DNA of 64,000 bases from Spirochaetales bacterium (GTDB lineage: Bacteria; Spirochaetota; Spirochaetia; UBA9216), in NCBI GenBank assembly GCA_016839055.1, contig JAEKNX010000001.1, forward strand, positions 367,693-431,692, in the 5' to 3' direction. The translations under genes were made by a program, and so were the position numbers. Each line of letters starts with the position of its first letter. The stretch's first letter is position 1. Shown piece by piece: positions 43,166 through 52,556 of this stretch. The notes beneath the pieces are model-generated. The model ran no database searches and was not told the DNA's origin. It worked only from the letters and a program-made list of their open reading frames with translations.

Positions 43166-44215
43166 CTATCTAAGCAGTTCTTCTTTTTGTTCATTGCTTA
43201 GAATTCTGTCTTCGTTTGATTCATATATCTGAATGCGATTATCACGAAGTAAATCTTTTGCAAAGCCATCATCGAGATCAGCAAGGGCTCTGCTGTCTGC
43301 AATAGTAAGGATATCTCCGTCTGTGAGGTTGTACATCAGATAGGAAGTGCTCAAAGTTATATCAATAGGAATAGTGTATTCATTGAGCATTTCTCCGTGG
43401 CTTAGAGGCTGAGTTGCGCGCTGTTGGATAAATAAATTAACTCTGTCTGATAAGTTTGCAAGATTAACCGATTGCTCGACAGGTACAAGTGTATCCTGCG
43501 GGGCATGGATAAGCAGGAAATCAGTTTCGAGATTTTCAACTATATAATCATGGCTCCATTTACTGAAATTACCATTGGTAGCAGTCTCAATTCTTGCCTT
43601 GTAGGGATTAAAAAAAGTTTCTCCGGTGCTGATTGTCCAGTTATACCAGCTTTCCATGTCGCTTGGAGGATAATATGCAACACCGACAATTGGCTTTAGG
43701 GTTGATTTAACAGCGCCGTATATTGCTTCAAAACCGCCCCATGAACTACCGCTGATGCCGATTTTATCTGTTTTTTTCGATAGAAAATCAATACCTGCGG
43801 TAATATCATCAATATCGTTCTGTATGTCTCCTCCGGAATAAAATCTTGCAAAAACATTCAGAACAGGAAAGCCGTTGATTATGTAAATCATACTGCTTTC
43901 AAGCATTTCATCGACAGATACAGGATTACTTTGAATAGAGTCGATTTCTTCTCCTGTCCAATTGATGGCAATATAGGGTCGTGTTAACAGTACAGATTCC
44001 GTTTTTTCACCCGGAAAATAAACTGCATATGAAGGAGCAGTCTTCCCTGTCAGTCGAAGCAGCTGATAGGAATACCGGGAGCCATCTTTTAATACTACTA
44101 CTCCATCTTTTATTACCAGCTGAGAATTAGCATATTCAGGGTAACAGGAGGATGTAACAGATAAAAGGATCAGGATAAATGTAATTTTAATTATGACTTT
44201 TATAAAGTTATTCAT
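43166..44215 (-). CDS. Lipoprotein alpha/beta hydrolase (prolyl-oligopeptidase-like)
   Basis: The 349-residue product has a lipoprotein signal peptide ending VTSSC. The catalytic triad of a serine hydrolase is visible: nucleophile elbow GISGSSWGGFEAIYG near residue 155, Asp in HAPQDTLVP near 240 and His in LSHGEML near 273. This arrangement fits the S9 peptidase/acyl-hydrolase group. The C-terminal 70 residues are acidic and extra. The substrate is unknown. It ends directly beside the ABC-gene fragment, in an otherwise decayed patch. Confidence 0.8.
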   Translation of the reverse strand: MNNFIKVIIKITFILILLSVTSSCYPEYANSQLVIKDGVVVLKDGSRYSYQLLRLTGKTAPSYAVYFPGEKTESVLLTRPYIAINWTGEEIDSIQSNPVSVDEMLESSMIYIINGFPVLNVFARFYSGGDIQNDIDDITAGIDFLSKKTDKIGISGSSWGGFEAIYGAVKSTLKPIVGVAYYPPSDMESWYNWTISTGETFFNPYKARIETATNGNFSKWSHDYIVENLETDFLLIHAPQDTLVPVEQSVNLANLSDRVNLFIQQRATQPLSHGEMLNEYTIPIDITLSTSYLMYNLTDGDILTIADSRALADLDDGFAKDLLRDNRIQIYESNEDRILSNEQKEELLR

Positions 44216-44278
44216 ACGATTATATTATCCTGTTTCTGTGGTGATTTCCATATATAAAAAACAAAGCAGCGGTACTGC

Positions 44279-44316
44279 AAAAAAAACTCCTCCGGATAAT
44301 TAATCCCGGAGGAGTT
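44279..44316 (-). terminator. Rho-independent terminator of the sugar transport operon
   Basis: On the minus strand, an 11-bp perfect stem (44316..44306 with 44295..44285) is followed by a run of eight T residues, 24 bases after the permease stop. Confidence 0.94.
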
Positions 44317-44339
44317 GTGGGGATAAGAAAAAAGTACTG

Positions 44340-45284
44340 TTATCTGGATTTTTTCTTATTCAGCTGGTCGAATAGTACTGCAAAAACAATCAGGCCGCCG
44401 ACTGTGATGTCGAGGATGAAGGGGTTGATGCCAAGGAGGTTTCCGCCGTTTCTGATTGCCGCGATTATTACCGTACCTAGAACGGTTCCGAGAATAGTGC
44501 CAACGGCCCCGCTCATGGAAGCACCGCCGACTACTACCGCCGCGATAACGTCGAGCTCATAACCTGTTCCGGAGGTTGGTACGCCGTTTCCAAGACGTGC
44601 TGTCATCAGAATCCCTGCGACCGCGGAGGTGAATGCACCGAAGGCATAGATACCATAAATATTTTTACCGATTTTAATACCGGAAAGACGAGCTGCTTCT
44701 TCATTGGAGCCTATTGCGTAGACGTTGCGGCCAAAAACGGTATATTTTGCAATTATAAATCCAACTATAACTATGAGGGCCCAGATCCATACCATTCCCG
44801 GTATTCCAAGGAATTTGGCGACTGCAAAGTGTTTGAACTCAGACGGAAGTCCTGAAATTTTTCTGGCTCCGGATATGAGCATGACGGCCCCGCGGACCAT
44901 TGTCATGCCGCCGAGGGTGGCAATGAAGGCGGGAACGCTTCCTTTATGAATCAGAATACCCATGAGTACGCCAAGTACTGTGCCGGCAAGGAGTGCAAGA
45001 GCTATTGCGAGGGGAATAGGCAGTCCCGCTTTCATCATCATTGCCGAGAGAACGCTGCTGAACGCAAGAACCGAGCCTACAGACAGGTCGATTCCGCCTG
45101 AAAGAATAACGAAGGTCATACCAATTGCCATGACGCCTATTATTGATGTCTGCCGAAGCAGATTCATTATATTGTTGTACGACAGAAATCTATGTGACGC
45201 GATGCTGAGAACAGCTATCAAAAGCACAAGAATGATAACAAGGTTTCTCTCAGGAAACTGAGATCCCTTTAATTTTTTCAACAT
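44340..45284 (-). CDS. RbsC-like sugar ABC transporter permease
   Basis: The 314-residue protein has about eight to ten hydrophobic helices and the family motifs GGIDLSVGSVLAFSS near residue 63 and GVPTSGTGYELDVIAAVVVGG near 235, which mark the ribose/galactose/xylose permease group (BPD_transp_2). It imports a sugar together with the ATPase twelve bases upstream. The sugar is not identifiable from the permease alone. Confidence 0.92.
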   Translation of the reverse strand: MLKKLKGSQFPERNLVIILVLLIAVLSIASHRFLSYNNIMNLLRQTSIIGVMAIGMTFVILSGGIDLSVGSVLAFSSVLSAMMMKAGLPIPLAIALALLAGTVLGVLMGILIHKGSVPAFIATLGGMTMVRGAVMLISGARKISGLPSEFKHFAVAKFLGIPGMVWIWALIVIVGFIIAKYTVFGRNVYAIGSNEEAARLSGIKIGKNIYGIYAFGAFTSAVAGILMTARLGNGVPTSGTGYELDVIAAVVVGGASMSGAVGTILGTVLGTVIIAAIRNGGNLLGINPFILDITVGGLIVFAVLFDQLNKKKSR

Positions 45285-45296
45285 TGGTTTATTCTC

Positions 45297-46799
45297 CTAT
45301 TTTATAAGCCCCGAAGCCAGTTTGAGTAATTTTTCTTCACTGTAATCACCCCGGTTTAAGATTCCGGTTTGTTTTCCTTCATGAATAACCATAATTCTGT
45401 CCGCAATACCGATGATTTCCGGCAGATAGGATGATATCATTATTACAGCATTGCCTTTTGCCAGTAGCTGTTCGAGAAGTATATATATTTCTGATTTAGC
45501 GCCTACATCAATACCCACTGTGGGCTCATCAAATATGAAGATCTTACTCTGCCGACAGAGCCATTTACCAATGACGACCTTCTGCTGGTTGCCTCCGCTG
45601 AGGTTTACGACTTTCTGCTTTTCGCTGGGTGTTTTAATTTTCATGTCATCAATTTGTTTAAGCGAACGTTCTTTTTCTCTCTTGAGATTAATAAACCCTA
45701 ATTTTGAAATATCATTATATGAAGCCATGTTTATATTGTTTTCAACAGTGGTGTCGAGTGTCAGGCCTTCATGTTTTCTGTCTTCAGGAAGAAGACCTAT
45801 TCCATGTTTTATAGCTTCAGCCGGATTTGCAATGGTTACTTTATTATTATATAGGTAGATTTCTCCGGAATCAAATGAGTCGGCTCCAAAGAGCGCTCTG
45901 ACAATCTCGGTTCTGCCTGAGCCCACAAGGCCGAATATTCCGAATACTTCACCCTTGCGAATACTGAAATTTATGTTTTCAAAAGCACCCTTTCTTGTAA
46001 GGCCTTCGACGCGAAGGGCCTCTTCTTTCGGTTCAAAGTGTTTAATATTATACATATCTTCTATAGTGCGACCGACCATCTTAGAGATTAAATCATCTTC
46101 ATTTGTTTCAGACACAGGTATAGTTGTGATCAATTGTCCGTCTTTCATTACCGAGACAACATCGCAGAGTTCAAATATTTCTTCCAGACGATGCGAAATA
46201 TATATACATGCAACGCCTTCGTTTTTTAATCTGCGTATGATAGTAAATAATTCGTCAACTTCTTCATTTGCAAGAAGAGCCGTTGGTTCATCAAAAATTA
46301 TAATTTTACTGTGTTCAAAATATTTCTTGGCAATAATTACCATTTCCTGCTGGGCGGCAGACAGCTGCCTGACTACCTTTTTAGCATCAACGATTATATT
46401 AAGTTCGTCCAGAACAGCCTGTGTCTGGGTGATCATCTTTTTCCAGTTGACCAGCCCCGCCTTTGTAAGCGGCAATCTGCCGAGGAAAAAGTTTTCGGCA
46501 ACCGTAAGATGTCTTGCAATTGTGACATCCTGATAAACAGCGCTTAAGCCGTAGGTCGCGGCATCGATGGGATTTCGAATTTCAACCTTATTTCCGGCTA
46601 TATATATTTCACCGCCGTTTTTTTGGTGAACACCCATCAGAATTTTAATCAGAGTGGATTTCCCCGCTCCGTTTTCACCGACTATGGCATGAACTTCCCC
46701 GGCTTTTATGCTGATGCTGACATCCGTCAACGCCTTTACTCCCGGAAATTCTTTGCTGATATTTTCCATTCGGATAATTTCATCGAAGTTCTGCTTCAA
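45297..46799 (-). CDS. RbsA/MglA-like sugar ABC transporter ATPase
   Basis: The 500-residue protein has two ATPase domains. Domain 1 has Walker A GENGAGKSTLIK near residue 38 and a signature LSAAQQEMVIIAKK; domain 2 has the degenerate P-loop GLVGSGRTEIV near 290 and signature LSGGNQQKVVIGKW. This doublet is standard for the ribose/galactose family. It is separated from the binding-protein gene by a 70-base gap holding a hairpin, which probably lowers its expression relative to that protein. Confidence 0.93.
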   Translation of the reverse strand: MKQNFDEIIRMENISKEFPGVKALTDVSISIKAGEVHAIVGENGAGKSTLIKILMGVHQKNGGEIYIAGNKVEIRNPIDAATYGLSAVYQDVTIARHLTVAENFFLGRLPLTKAGLVNWKKMITQTQAVLDELNIIVDAKKVVRQLSAAQQEMVIIAKKYFEHSKIIIFDEPTALLANEEVDELFTIIRRLKNEGVACIYISHRLEEIFELCDVVSVMKDGQLITTIPVSETNEDDLISKMVGRTIEDMYNIKHFEPKEEALRVEGLTRKGAFENINFSIRKGEVFGIFGLVGSGRTEIVRALFGADSFDSGEIYLYNNKVTIANPAEAIKHGIGLLPEDRKHEGLTLDTTVENNINMASYNDISKLGFINLKREKERSLKQIDDMKIKTPSEKQKVVNLSGGNQQKVVIGKWLCRQSKIFIFDEPTVGIDVGAKSEIYILLEQLLAKGNAVIMISSYLPEIIGIADRIMVIHEGKQTGILNRGDYSEEKLLKLASGLIK

Positions 46800-46827
46800 A
46801 AAATGCTCCTTTGTCTTTCCGTAATAG

Positions 46828-46863
46828 AGAAAACCGCGCTGAGGTTAATCAGCCCGGTTTTCT
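46828..46863 (-). promoter_or_regulatory. Intercistronic hairpin between binding-protein and ATPase genes
   Basis: AGAAAACCG (46828..46836) pairs with CGGTTTTCT (46855..46863), then after a single C-C mismatch GCTGA (46838) pairs with TCAGC (46849) around a six-base loop. There is no long T-run after it. It is likely a partial terminator or an RNA-stabilising structure. Confidence 0.65.
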
Positions 46864-46869
46864 GCTCTA

Positions 46870-47814
46870 TTAAAGATCTTCTTTTTTAGTAACTTTTACA
46901 CCGGTATCAACAAACTTAGGGAGTGTTTCACCACTGAGAGCCTTGATTGCGTATGCACAGCCTGAGTAACCCATGTTAAACTGGTCCTGGATGATAAGAG
47001 CCTTGATAACACCATCACGGAGGGCGATGATTTCATCTTCATCATCATCAAAAGCGATTACCATAATCTTGTCGGAAAGTCCAGCCTGCTCTATAGCCTT
47101 TGCAACACCGTCGCCAGTGTGGTTGTTATCAGCATAGATACCGATCAGGTCATCATAGGTTGTGATAAGGTCTTCTGCAGTCATAAGTGACTTTGCAATG
47201 TCGTTATCAACATAGCGGGGATCAAGGATTTTGATGTCCGGAGCGAGGATCCTGAGCTGGTCGATGAAACCGCCGTCTCTTTCGATTATTGTATCAACAC
47301 CGGCAACAGCTGCAACTATTGCAACAGTACCTTTTTTAGCTATACCGTATTTGTCAAAGAAGGCAACCATTGCGTCAGCGGCAAGTTTTCCGCCGAGAAC
47401 ATTGTCAGTTGCGAGGTGGCTTGTTACATCTGCCGGAATTTTGGTATCAACCGTGATAACAGGAATTCCCAGGCTGAGTGCATTCTTAACTGCCGGAACT
47501 GCGCCTTCGCCCGCGTTTGTCGCGATAACGATAGCATCGGGTCTGCTCTCAACTACGTTTTCGAGGATTCCGATAGCTTCTTCTACGTCCGCTTCTGAAG
47601 CCGGACCATAAACAGTTACATTTACATCTGCGTTGTCAGCGGCGAATGCTTTTCCACCTTCAATAACCTTCTGCCAGAAACCTGAGTCAGTTGCCTTGAT
47701 TATAAGAGCAATCTGAGTTTTCCCGCTGTCCGCAGCTGTGTCCTGCTGTCCGCCTGCAAAAACAGGAATTACCATCAGTGCCATTAAAACAATTAGTAGG
47801 GTAATCTTTTTCAT
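46870..47814 (-). CDS. RbsB-like periplasmic sugar-binding protein
   Basis: The 314-residue protein has a signal peptide ending FAGGQQD, a form often seen in spirochaete binding proteins. The mature part follows the periplasmic-binding-protein type 1 fold (IALIIKATDSGFWQKVIEGG at the start; PDAIVIATNAGEGAVPAVK near 95; GIYADNNHTGDGVAKAI near 222). It would deliver a sugar or similar polar molecule to the permease pair. It starts ten bases after the lacI-type gene. Confidence 0.92.
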   Translation of the reverse strand: MKKITLLIVLMALMVIPVFAGGQQDTAADSGKTQIALIIKATDSGFWQKVIEGGKAFAADNADVNVTVYGPASEADVEEAIGILENVVESRPDAIVIATNAGEGAVPAVKNALSLGIPVITVDTKIPADVTSHLATDNVLGGKLAADAMVAFFDKYGIAKKGTVAIVAAVAGVDTIIERDGGFIDQLRILAPDIKILDPRYVDNDIAKSLMTAEDLITTYDDLIGIYADNNHTGDGVAKAIEQAGLSDKIMVIAFDDDEDEIIALRDGVIKALIIQDQFNMGYSGCAYAIKALSGETLPKFVDTGVKVTKKEDL

Positions 47815-47824
47815 GTTAGTCTCC

Positions 47825-48868
47825 TTATTTTTTTAGATCTGATACCAGATCGTTTTTAATATTTTTAATAGACTGAGTTATCTTCAGCCTTGTTTTTAAT
47901 TCAATGTTAACCGCCTTGTATTCCCTCTGCGGATTTCTCATTCGCTCAAGCAGCAGTTCCGCTGCATATTTGCCAATTTCGGAAAGCGGCTGAATAATGC
48001 TGGAAAATTCCGGCTTAATATATGTGACATAATCATGATTAGGAAATCCCGATATTTCATCAAAAACTATAATCGAGAGGTCTTCCGGGATGTTCAGGTT
48101 TCTCTTGAGTCTTACCTTGAGGGCACCAATGCCGACATAGATATTAGAACAGAAAAGAAGGGTAGGAGGATCCGGGAGATCGATCATCTTCTCGATAGCC
48201 TCCTCAGGATTGTCCGCAGGAAGAACTAGTTTAGTGAAATATTCATCTTTTATCGGCAGCCTGCAATCTTTAAGAGCCTTCTTTACGCCCTTTATGCGCT
48301 CACCATCGGTATAAAAATGGCCGTACACAGCGCCGATTTTATGATGACCAAGTTTGATGCAGTCACCTATAGCACGGTAAGAAGCGTTGAAGTTGTCTAC
48401 CGTGATACTGTCACAGCTGAATCCGGCAATGAGGCGGTCGAGCATGATAACCGGAAGGCCGTTGTCGAGACAGGTTTTAATATGTTCGGATCTGGTATTC
48501 GATGTTGCTATCACAATACCGTCTACAAGTTTATCCGAAAGAATTCGAAGCTGATTTATCTCTTTTCCCTTTTCATTGCCATAGTCGGAAAGAATTACAT
48601 GATAACCGTGTTCGAGCATGCAGTGTTCGAATTCCTTTATGATTGGCGGGAAAAACGAGTCTGTAATATCAGGAATAATGACGCCTACTGAAAAAGTTTT
48701 GCTCGACTTCAGGCCGCTTGCAATTGGATTCAGCTTGTAATCAAGTTTCTTGACAGCCTCCTCAATTTTTCTTCGGTTTTCTTCGGTGACTGTCATTCCC
48801 CGGAGAAAACGCGAAATTGTTGATTTTGAGACACCTGATTCTTTTTCCACGTCAATTATCGTTGCCAA
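47825..48868 (-). CDS. LacI-family transcriptional regulator
   Basis: The 347-residue regulator has the LacI helix-turn-helix at residues 1-50 (IIDVEKESGVSKSTISRFL, then hinge LNPIASGLKSSKT) and a periplasmic-binding-like sensor domain, probably recognising the same sugar as the transporter. It is the first gene of the operon it likely controls. Its promoter and a palindromic operator lie just upstream, so it should repress itself and the transport genes until the ligand appears. Confidence 0.94.
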   Translation of the reverse strand: MATIIDVEKESGVSKSTISRFLRGMTVTEENRRKIEEAVKKLDYKLNPIASGLKSSKTFSVGVIIPDITDSFFPPIIKEFEHCMLEHGYHVILSDYGNEKGKEINQLRILSDKLVDGIVIATSNTRSEHIKTCLDNGLPVIMLDRLIAGFSCDSITVDNFNASYRAIGDCIKLGHHKIGAVYGHFYTDGERIKGVKKALKDCRLPIKDEYFTKLVLPADNPEEAIEKMIDLPDPPTLLFCSNIYVGIGALKVRLKRNLNIPEDLSIIVFDEISGFPNHDYVTYIKPEFSSIIQPLSEIGKYAAELLLERMRNPQREYKAVNIELKTRLKITQSIKNIKNDLVSDLKK

Positions 48869-48881
48869 AATACTTCCCTTG

Positions 48882-48897
48882 GTGAGAACGTTCTCAC
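48882..48897. promoter_or_regulatory. LacI-type operator
   Basis: GTGAGAACGTTCTCAC is a perfect 16-base palindrome with the central CG typical of LacI/GalR operators. It sits just downstream of the predicted transcription start of the lacI gene and 13 bases before its start codon. Confidence 0.9.
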
Positions 48898-48905
48898 TTG
48901 AAGTC

Positions 48906-48934
48906 AGTATAAGACGACTTTATTTATCTGTAAA
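48906..48934 (-). promoter_or_regulatory. Promoter of the lacI-rbsBAC-type operon
   Basis: On the minus strand, TTTACA (48934..48929) and TATACT (48911..48906) are separated by exactly 17 bases. Transcription would start about where the palindromic operator begins. Confidence 0.78.
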
Positions 48935-49040
48935 GAGAAAAGTTTATAAGTATGGAATAATTTTATTAATCAGAGAAGATATGATGTGTTTACACATTAG
49001 GAAATTGATTTATTTTAAACATATAAAATAATTGACTAAA

Positions 49041-50150
49041 TCAGATAAATTCTCGAAAATAATCATCATACTTTGCTGCCATCAGTTCCCAATTGTATTT
49101 CGCATAGATCTCTGAGAAAGTTTCAAGAGGACCGCGGGAGGCTGTCCTTATCAGTCCTGCAAGTTTTTTGAGAAAATCAGATCTGCCGCTGTAAAGAATT
49201 CTGTCACGGTGTTCGTTCGGAACTAGTTCAGGATAACTGAGCCTGTCCGGAAGAAGAGGGTGGCATCCCGCCCATGCGGCTTCGACGACGGATATTCCGA
49301 AATTTTCCTGAATTGATGTGCTGACTGCTATGTCGGACTTCTTGAGCCAGCTGAAGTATTCTGATTTATCATCACAGAAGCCGTATTGGAGAATCCTGTT
49401 TCCGTAATACTTTTTCGCGGCGAGAAATGATTCCGGTTTAGCATGGAAATTTTCTCCGAGTAGAACGAGATTGAAGGGCACTTCGATTCCTTCTGCTTTG
49501 AGTATCCGGTCAGCTTCCCCGAGGACGCCGAAAAAGATCTCGGGACATTTGTCAAATTCCCACCTGTGATTCCACACAATAACCGGGGTATGCCCGCCGG
49601 TATTTATTCGGGCAGGAAGCGGACGTTCGATGGGGAAATTACATCCGGGATAGATAACGCTGGCTTTTGATTTAATCCTGTCAACTACCCAGAACGGTTT
49701 GTATTCCGGCATCTTTTTAATAAACCCCGGCATGCTTCCTGTGAAACTGTTTAGATGTGAATAGGAGTTAAAAAGCAGGCTGTCCGCGGCCAGCGCTGTT
49801 GTAATATCGGTAAAACCGAACTGGAAATCCATCTTCTCGCCTTCGGCTAGCGGATAGGATAGTTGATTCTCGTGAAAGTATACGACTGATGGGGGACATT
49901 TTGAGCCCCAGAGCATCTTTAAATCAGAAAGACTCATCATGTCGGAGGTGAAAAGAAGGTCCCACCCTGACGGATCTTTTATCTGTTCCGCAAAATGGAG
50001 GGCGGCACCTCTCATCCTCCATTTCCAGTAACGGGCGGGAAGAGTGAACAGATCAATATCATGCCGGCTGTTTTTTATTAAACCGTCGGCAAAGTCTTTA
50101 TGTGAACCGCCGTAAAATGGCTCGAGAAATAGTATTTTTAGTTTGTCCAT
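49041..50150 (-). CDS. tRNA-queuosine mannosyltransferase-like glycosyltransferase (DUF3524)
   Basis: The 369-residue protein starts ILFLEPFYGGSHKDFADGL and contains ARYWKWRMRGAALHFAE and VVYFHENQLSYPL, all hallmarks of the DUF3524 N-terminal domain. As I recall it, the human homologue (GTDC1/QTMAN) mannosylates queuosine in tRNA-Asp. The C-terminal half is a GT-B glycosyltransferase domain (VIWNHRWEFDKCPEIFF near 195; SIQENFGISVVEAAWAGCHP near 292 with the nucleotide-sugar-binding Glu). I chose the ATG at 50150, which starts just before the conserved region; the ribosome site is weak. It is divergent from the phosphohexomutase. Activity on queuosine in this organism is inferred. Confidence 0.85.
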   Translation of the reverse strand: MDKLKILFLEPFYGGSHKDFADGLIKNSRHDIDLFTLPARYWKWRMRGAALHFAEQIKDPSGWDLLFTSDMMSLSDLKMLWGSKCPPSVVYFHENQLSYPLAEGEKMDFQFGFTDITTALAADSLLFNSYSHLNSFTGSMPGFIKKMPEYKPFWVVDRIKSKASVIYPGCNFPIERPLPARINTGGHTPVIVWNHRWEFDKCPEIFFGVLGEADRILKAEGIEVPFNLVLLGENFHAKPESFLAAKKYYGNRILQYGFCDDKSEYFSWLKKSDIAVSTSIQENFGISVVEAAWAGCHPLLPDRLSYPELVPNEHRDRILYSGRSDFLKKLAGLIRTASRGPLETFSEIYAKYNWELMAAKYDDYFREFI

Positions 50151-50267
50151 ATCAACTAATATTCTTTTTTTAAGGCATAAAATCAAGCCTGAGTAATATC
50201 AGCTTGTATGTATTGAGCCTGTTTTCTATAATATAAGAGGCAAAGTAGTAAATTACAGGAGCAGGTT

Positions 50268-52007
50268 ATGGATTTGGATATTATAAAAGAGAAAGCCGCA
50301 GAATACCTCGGTTTTGAAGAAAACGACTTTTTCAGGAGTGAACTGACTGAGGTTCTTGAAAACGGAACTGCCGAAGAGTTGTCAGACAGGTTTTATACAG
50401 AGCTTAGTTTCGGCACCGGCGGCCTTCGCGGCATTATAGGCGGAGGCTACAACAGGATGAACCCCTATACTGTCCGAAAGGCTACGCAGGGACTATCCGA
50501 TTATATTAAAAAGAATGTCAGCGGCGGAAGTGTTGTTATTGCCTACGATTCAAGAAATTATTCAGATCTCTTTGCGAGGGAAGCTGCGCTTAACTTATGC
50601 GCAAATAAAATTAAGGTATGGCTCTTCACCTCTCTCAGGCCTACGCCCGAGCTCTCCTATGCGGTTCGTGAATTAGGAGCTACCGCCGGAATCGTGGTTA
50701 CTGCCAGTCACAATCCGCCTGAATACAACGGATACAAGGTTTACTGGTCTGATGGCGGTCAGATTACGCCGCCGCATGACGCAGGAATTATTGAGATGGT
50801 AAAGAACGTCAGAACACCCGAAAAGGCCATGACGGAACTGGAGGCTATCCGTTCCGGCCTGCTTGTCTATATTGATAAGGAAATTGATGATAAGTATGTC
50901 TCAATGGTGAAAAAATATTTTCTTAACCCCGCTCTTGTCAAGGAGAAGGGCAAGAATCTGAAGGTAGTATATACTCCTCTTCATGGAACCGGAACAATGC
51001 TTGTCGAGAGAATACTCGGTGAACTCGGCATAGAGGTTCTCACTGTGCCTGAGCAGCGTGAGCCAGACGGAAACTTCCCGACAGTAGACTATCCTAATCC
51101 GGAAGAAGCATCTGCAATGCGAATGGCGCTTGAACTTGGCAAGAAACATGGAGCGAACCTCGTGCTAGGTACTGACCCTGACGCCGACAGACTCGGAATA
51201 GCTGTTCCGGATGAAAACGGTGAATTTGTTCTTGTTACGGGTAATCAGCTGGGCTGCCTCCTTGGCGATTATATATTCTCCGAACTCCAGAAGCAGGGAA
51301 AGATGCCGGACAAACCTGTCCTTGTGAAAACCATTGTTACGACGGAGCTGCAGCGACTTATTGGAAACAGTTACGGCGCAGAAGTCGTAGATGTACTCAC
51401 CGGATTCAAATACATCGGTGAAAAGATGAAAGAATTTGAGTCGACCGGCCAGAACTATGTATTCGGGGGCGAAGAGAGTTATGGGTATCTTGTTGAGACC
51501 GAGGTCAGAGACAAGGATGCGGTATCCGCCGCTGTTCTTACCGCCGAGATGGCACTTGTGAATATGAACCGAGGCATGAGTCTTATAGATCATCTGAATG
51601 ATATCTATAAAAGATTCGGATATTTTGAGGAAATTCTCATTTCAAAGACCTTTAAGGGACAAAGCGGTCTTGAAAAGATTGGGGGACTGATGACCAGGCT
51701 GCGGGAGAATTCGCCGGAATCCATTGGCGGCAGCCGTGTGGCAATTATCCGTGACTTCGGCAGGGGAGTCGAAAAAGAAATCCCATCAGGAAATGAGTCG
51801 AGGATAGAACTTCCTTCATCGAATGTTCTTCAGTTTGTTTTGGATGATAAGACGATTATAACCGCAAGGCCTTCCGGAACAGAACCGAAGATTAAATTTT
51901 ATGCGTCATGCAGGGCTGAAAAAGGTACCGACCATGCTTCATCTGTAGCGGATGTTAAAGGTAGGCTGAATAGAATAACCGAAGATGTAGAGCGCCTCTG
52001 CACTTAA
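50268..52007 (+). CDS. pgm: Phosphoglucomutase/phosphomannomutase
   Basis: The 579-residue enzyme interconverts hexose 1- and 6-phosphates. It has the catalytic serine loop TASHNPPEYNGYKVYW near residue 146, the metal-binding DPDADRLGIA near 305, the sugar-binding GGEESYGYL near 400 and the phosphate-binding RPSGTEPKIKFY near 535. The length fits the PgcA/PGM2 type of the alpha-phosphohexomutases. GGAGCAGG precedes the ATG. A hairpin without a clear T-run follows the stop (CTCCGGC 52016 with GCCGGAG 52048). Confidence 0.95.
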   Translation: MDLDIIKEKAAEYLGFEENDFFRSELTEVLENGTAEELSDRFYTELSFGTGGLRGIIGGGYNRMNPYTVRKATQGLSDYIKKNVSGGSVVIAYDSRNYSDLFAREAALNLCANKIKVWLFTSLRPTPELSYAVRELGATAGIVVTASHNPPEYNGYKVYWSDGGQITPPHDAGIIEMVKNVRTPEKAMTELEAIRSGLLVYIDKEIDDKYVSMVKKYFLNPALVKEKGKNLKVVYTPLHGTGTMLVERILGELGIEVLTVPEQREPDGNFPTVDYPNPEEASAMRMALELGKKHGANLVLGTDPDADRLGIAVPDENGEFVLVTGNQLGCLLGDYIFSELQKQGKMPDKPVLVKTIVTTELQRLIGNSYGAEVVDVLTGFKYIGEKMKEFESTGQNYVFGGEESYGYLVETEVRDKDAVSAAVLTAEMALVNMNRGMSLIDHLNDIYKRFGYFEEILISKTFKGQSGLEKIGGLMTRLRENSPESIGGSRVAIIRDFGRGVEKEIPSGNESRIELPSSNVLQFVLDDKTIITARPSGTEPKIKFYASCRAEKGTDHASSVADVKGRLNRITEDVERLCT

Positions 52008-52076
52008 TCATCTTTCTCCGGCAAGCTCCTTATGCCTTTTAAAGCTCGCCGGAGGAAGTCTGTGGTTGTATTGTTG

Positions 52077-52373
52077 TTAGTTCCAGACTCGCTTGTTTTT
52101 AAGGGCGTAGGTGTCGGCGAGTATCTCCCTTATACTGGCTTCGTCAAGGATGCCGCGGTCAAGCTGATCCTGAAGTTCTTCAATATATTGTTCCTCCATG
52201 TTGTGGAGCTTGTCTGATAATCTGCCGCTCCAGATGAGCTGGATTAGATCTTTCATTTCCTCCGAGTAACTCAGCAGTTCCTGAGCTGTTATACAGGATT
52301 TATACCACCTGATGTCGTCAATTTCGAGATCGTATTCTTTTAGTAGCTTCACTACGGAAATTTTCTTATTCAT
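52077..52373 (-). CDS. Small protein of unknown function
   Basis: The 98-residue, acidic, helix-rich protein (VVKLLKEYDLEIDDIRWY start; HNMEEQYIEELQDQLDRG near residue 60) matches nothing I recognise. An ATG at 52373 is preferred over a TTG two codons upstream. There is no strong ribosome site. It converges on pgm. Confidence 0.6.
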   Translation of the reverse strand: MNKKISVVKLLKEYDLEIDDIRWYKSCITAQELLSYSEEMKDLIQLIWSGRLSDKLHNMEEQYIEELQDQLDRGILDEASIREILADTYALKNKRVWN

Positions 52374-52556
52374 ACGCAAATACTAATAATTTTTAATCTA
52401 ATCGTAAAGCGGTTATGGAAAAATAACTGTGCAATAAAAAACTAATGTATATTTTAGATATTCCGATCTTGTAAATAAGGAGTTCTTTCAATAAAACAAG
52501 GGTTTTCATTAACCGGTTGTTGGAATTTCATCTATAAACCTGATGGAGGGCTGTAA

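Noticed and set aside
52016-52054. Terminator after pgm
   Set aside because: CTCCGGC and GCCGGAG form a stem, but the loop is large and no T-run follows, so I note it only within the pgm entry.
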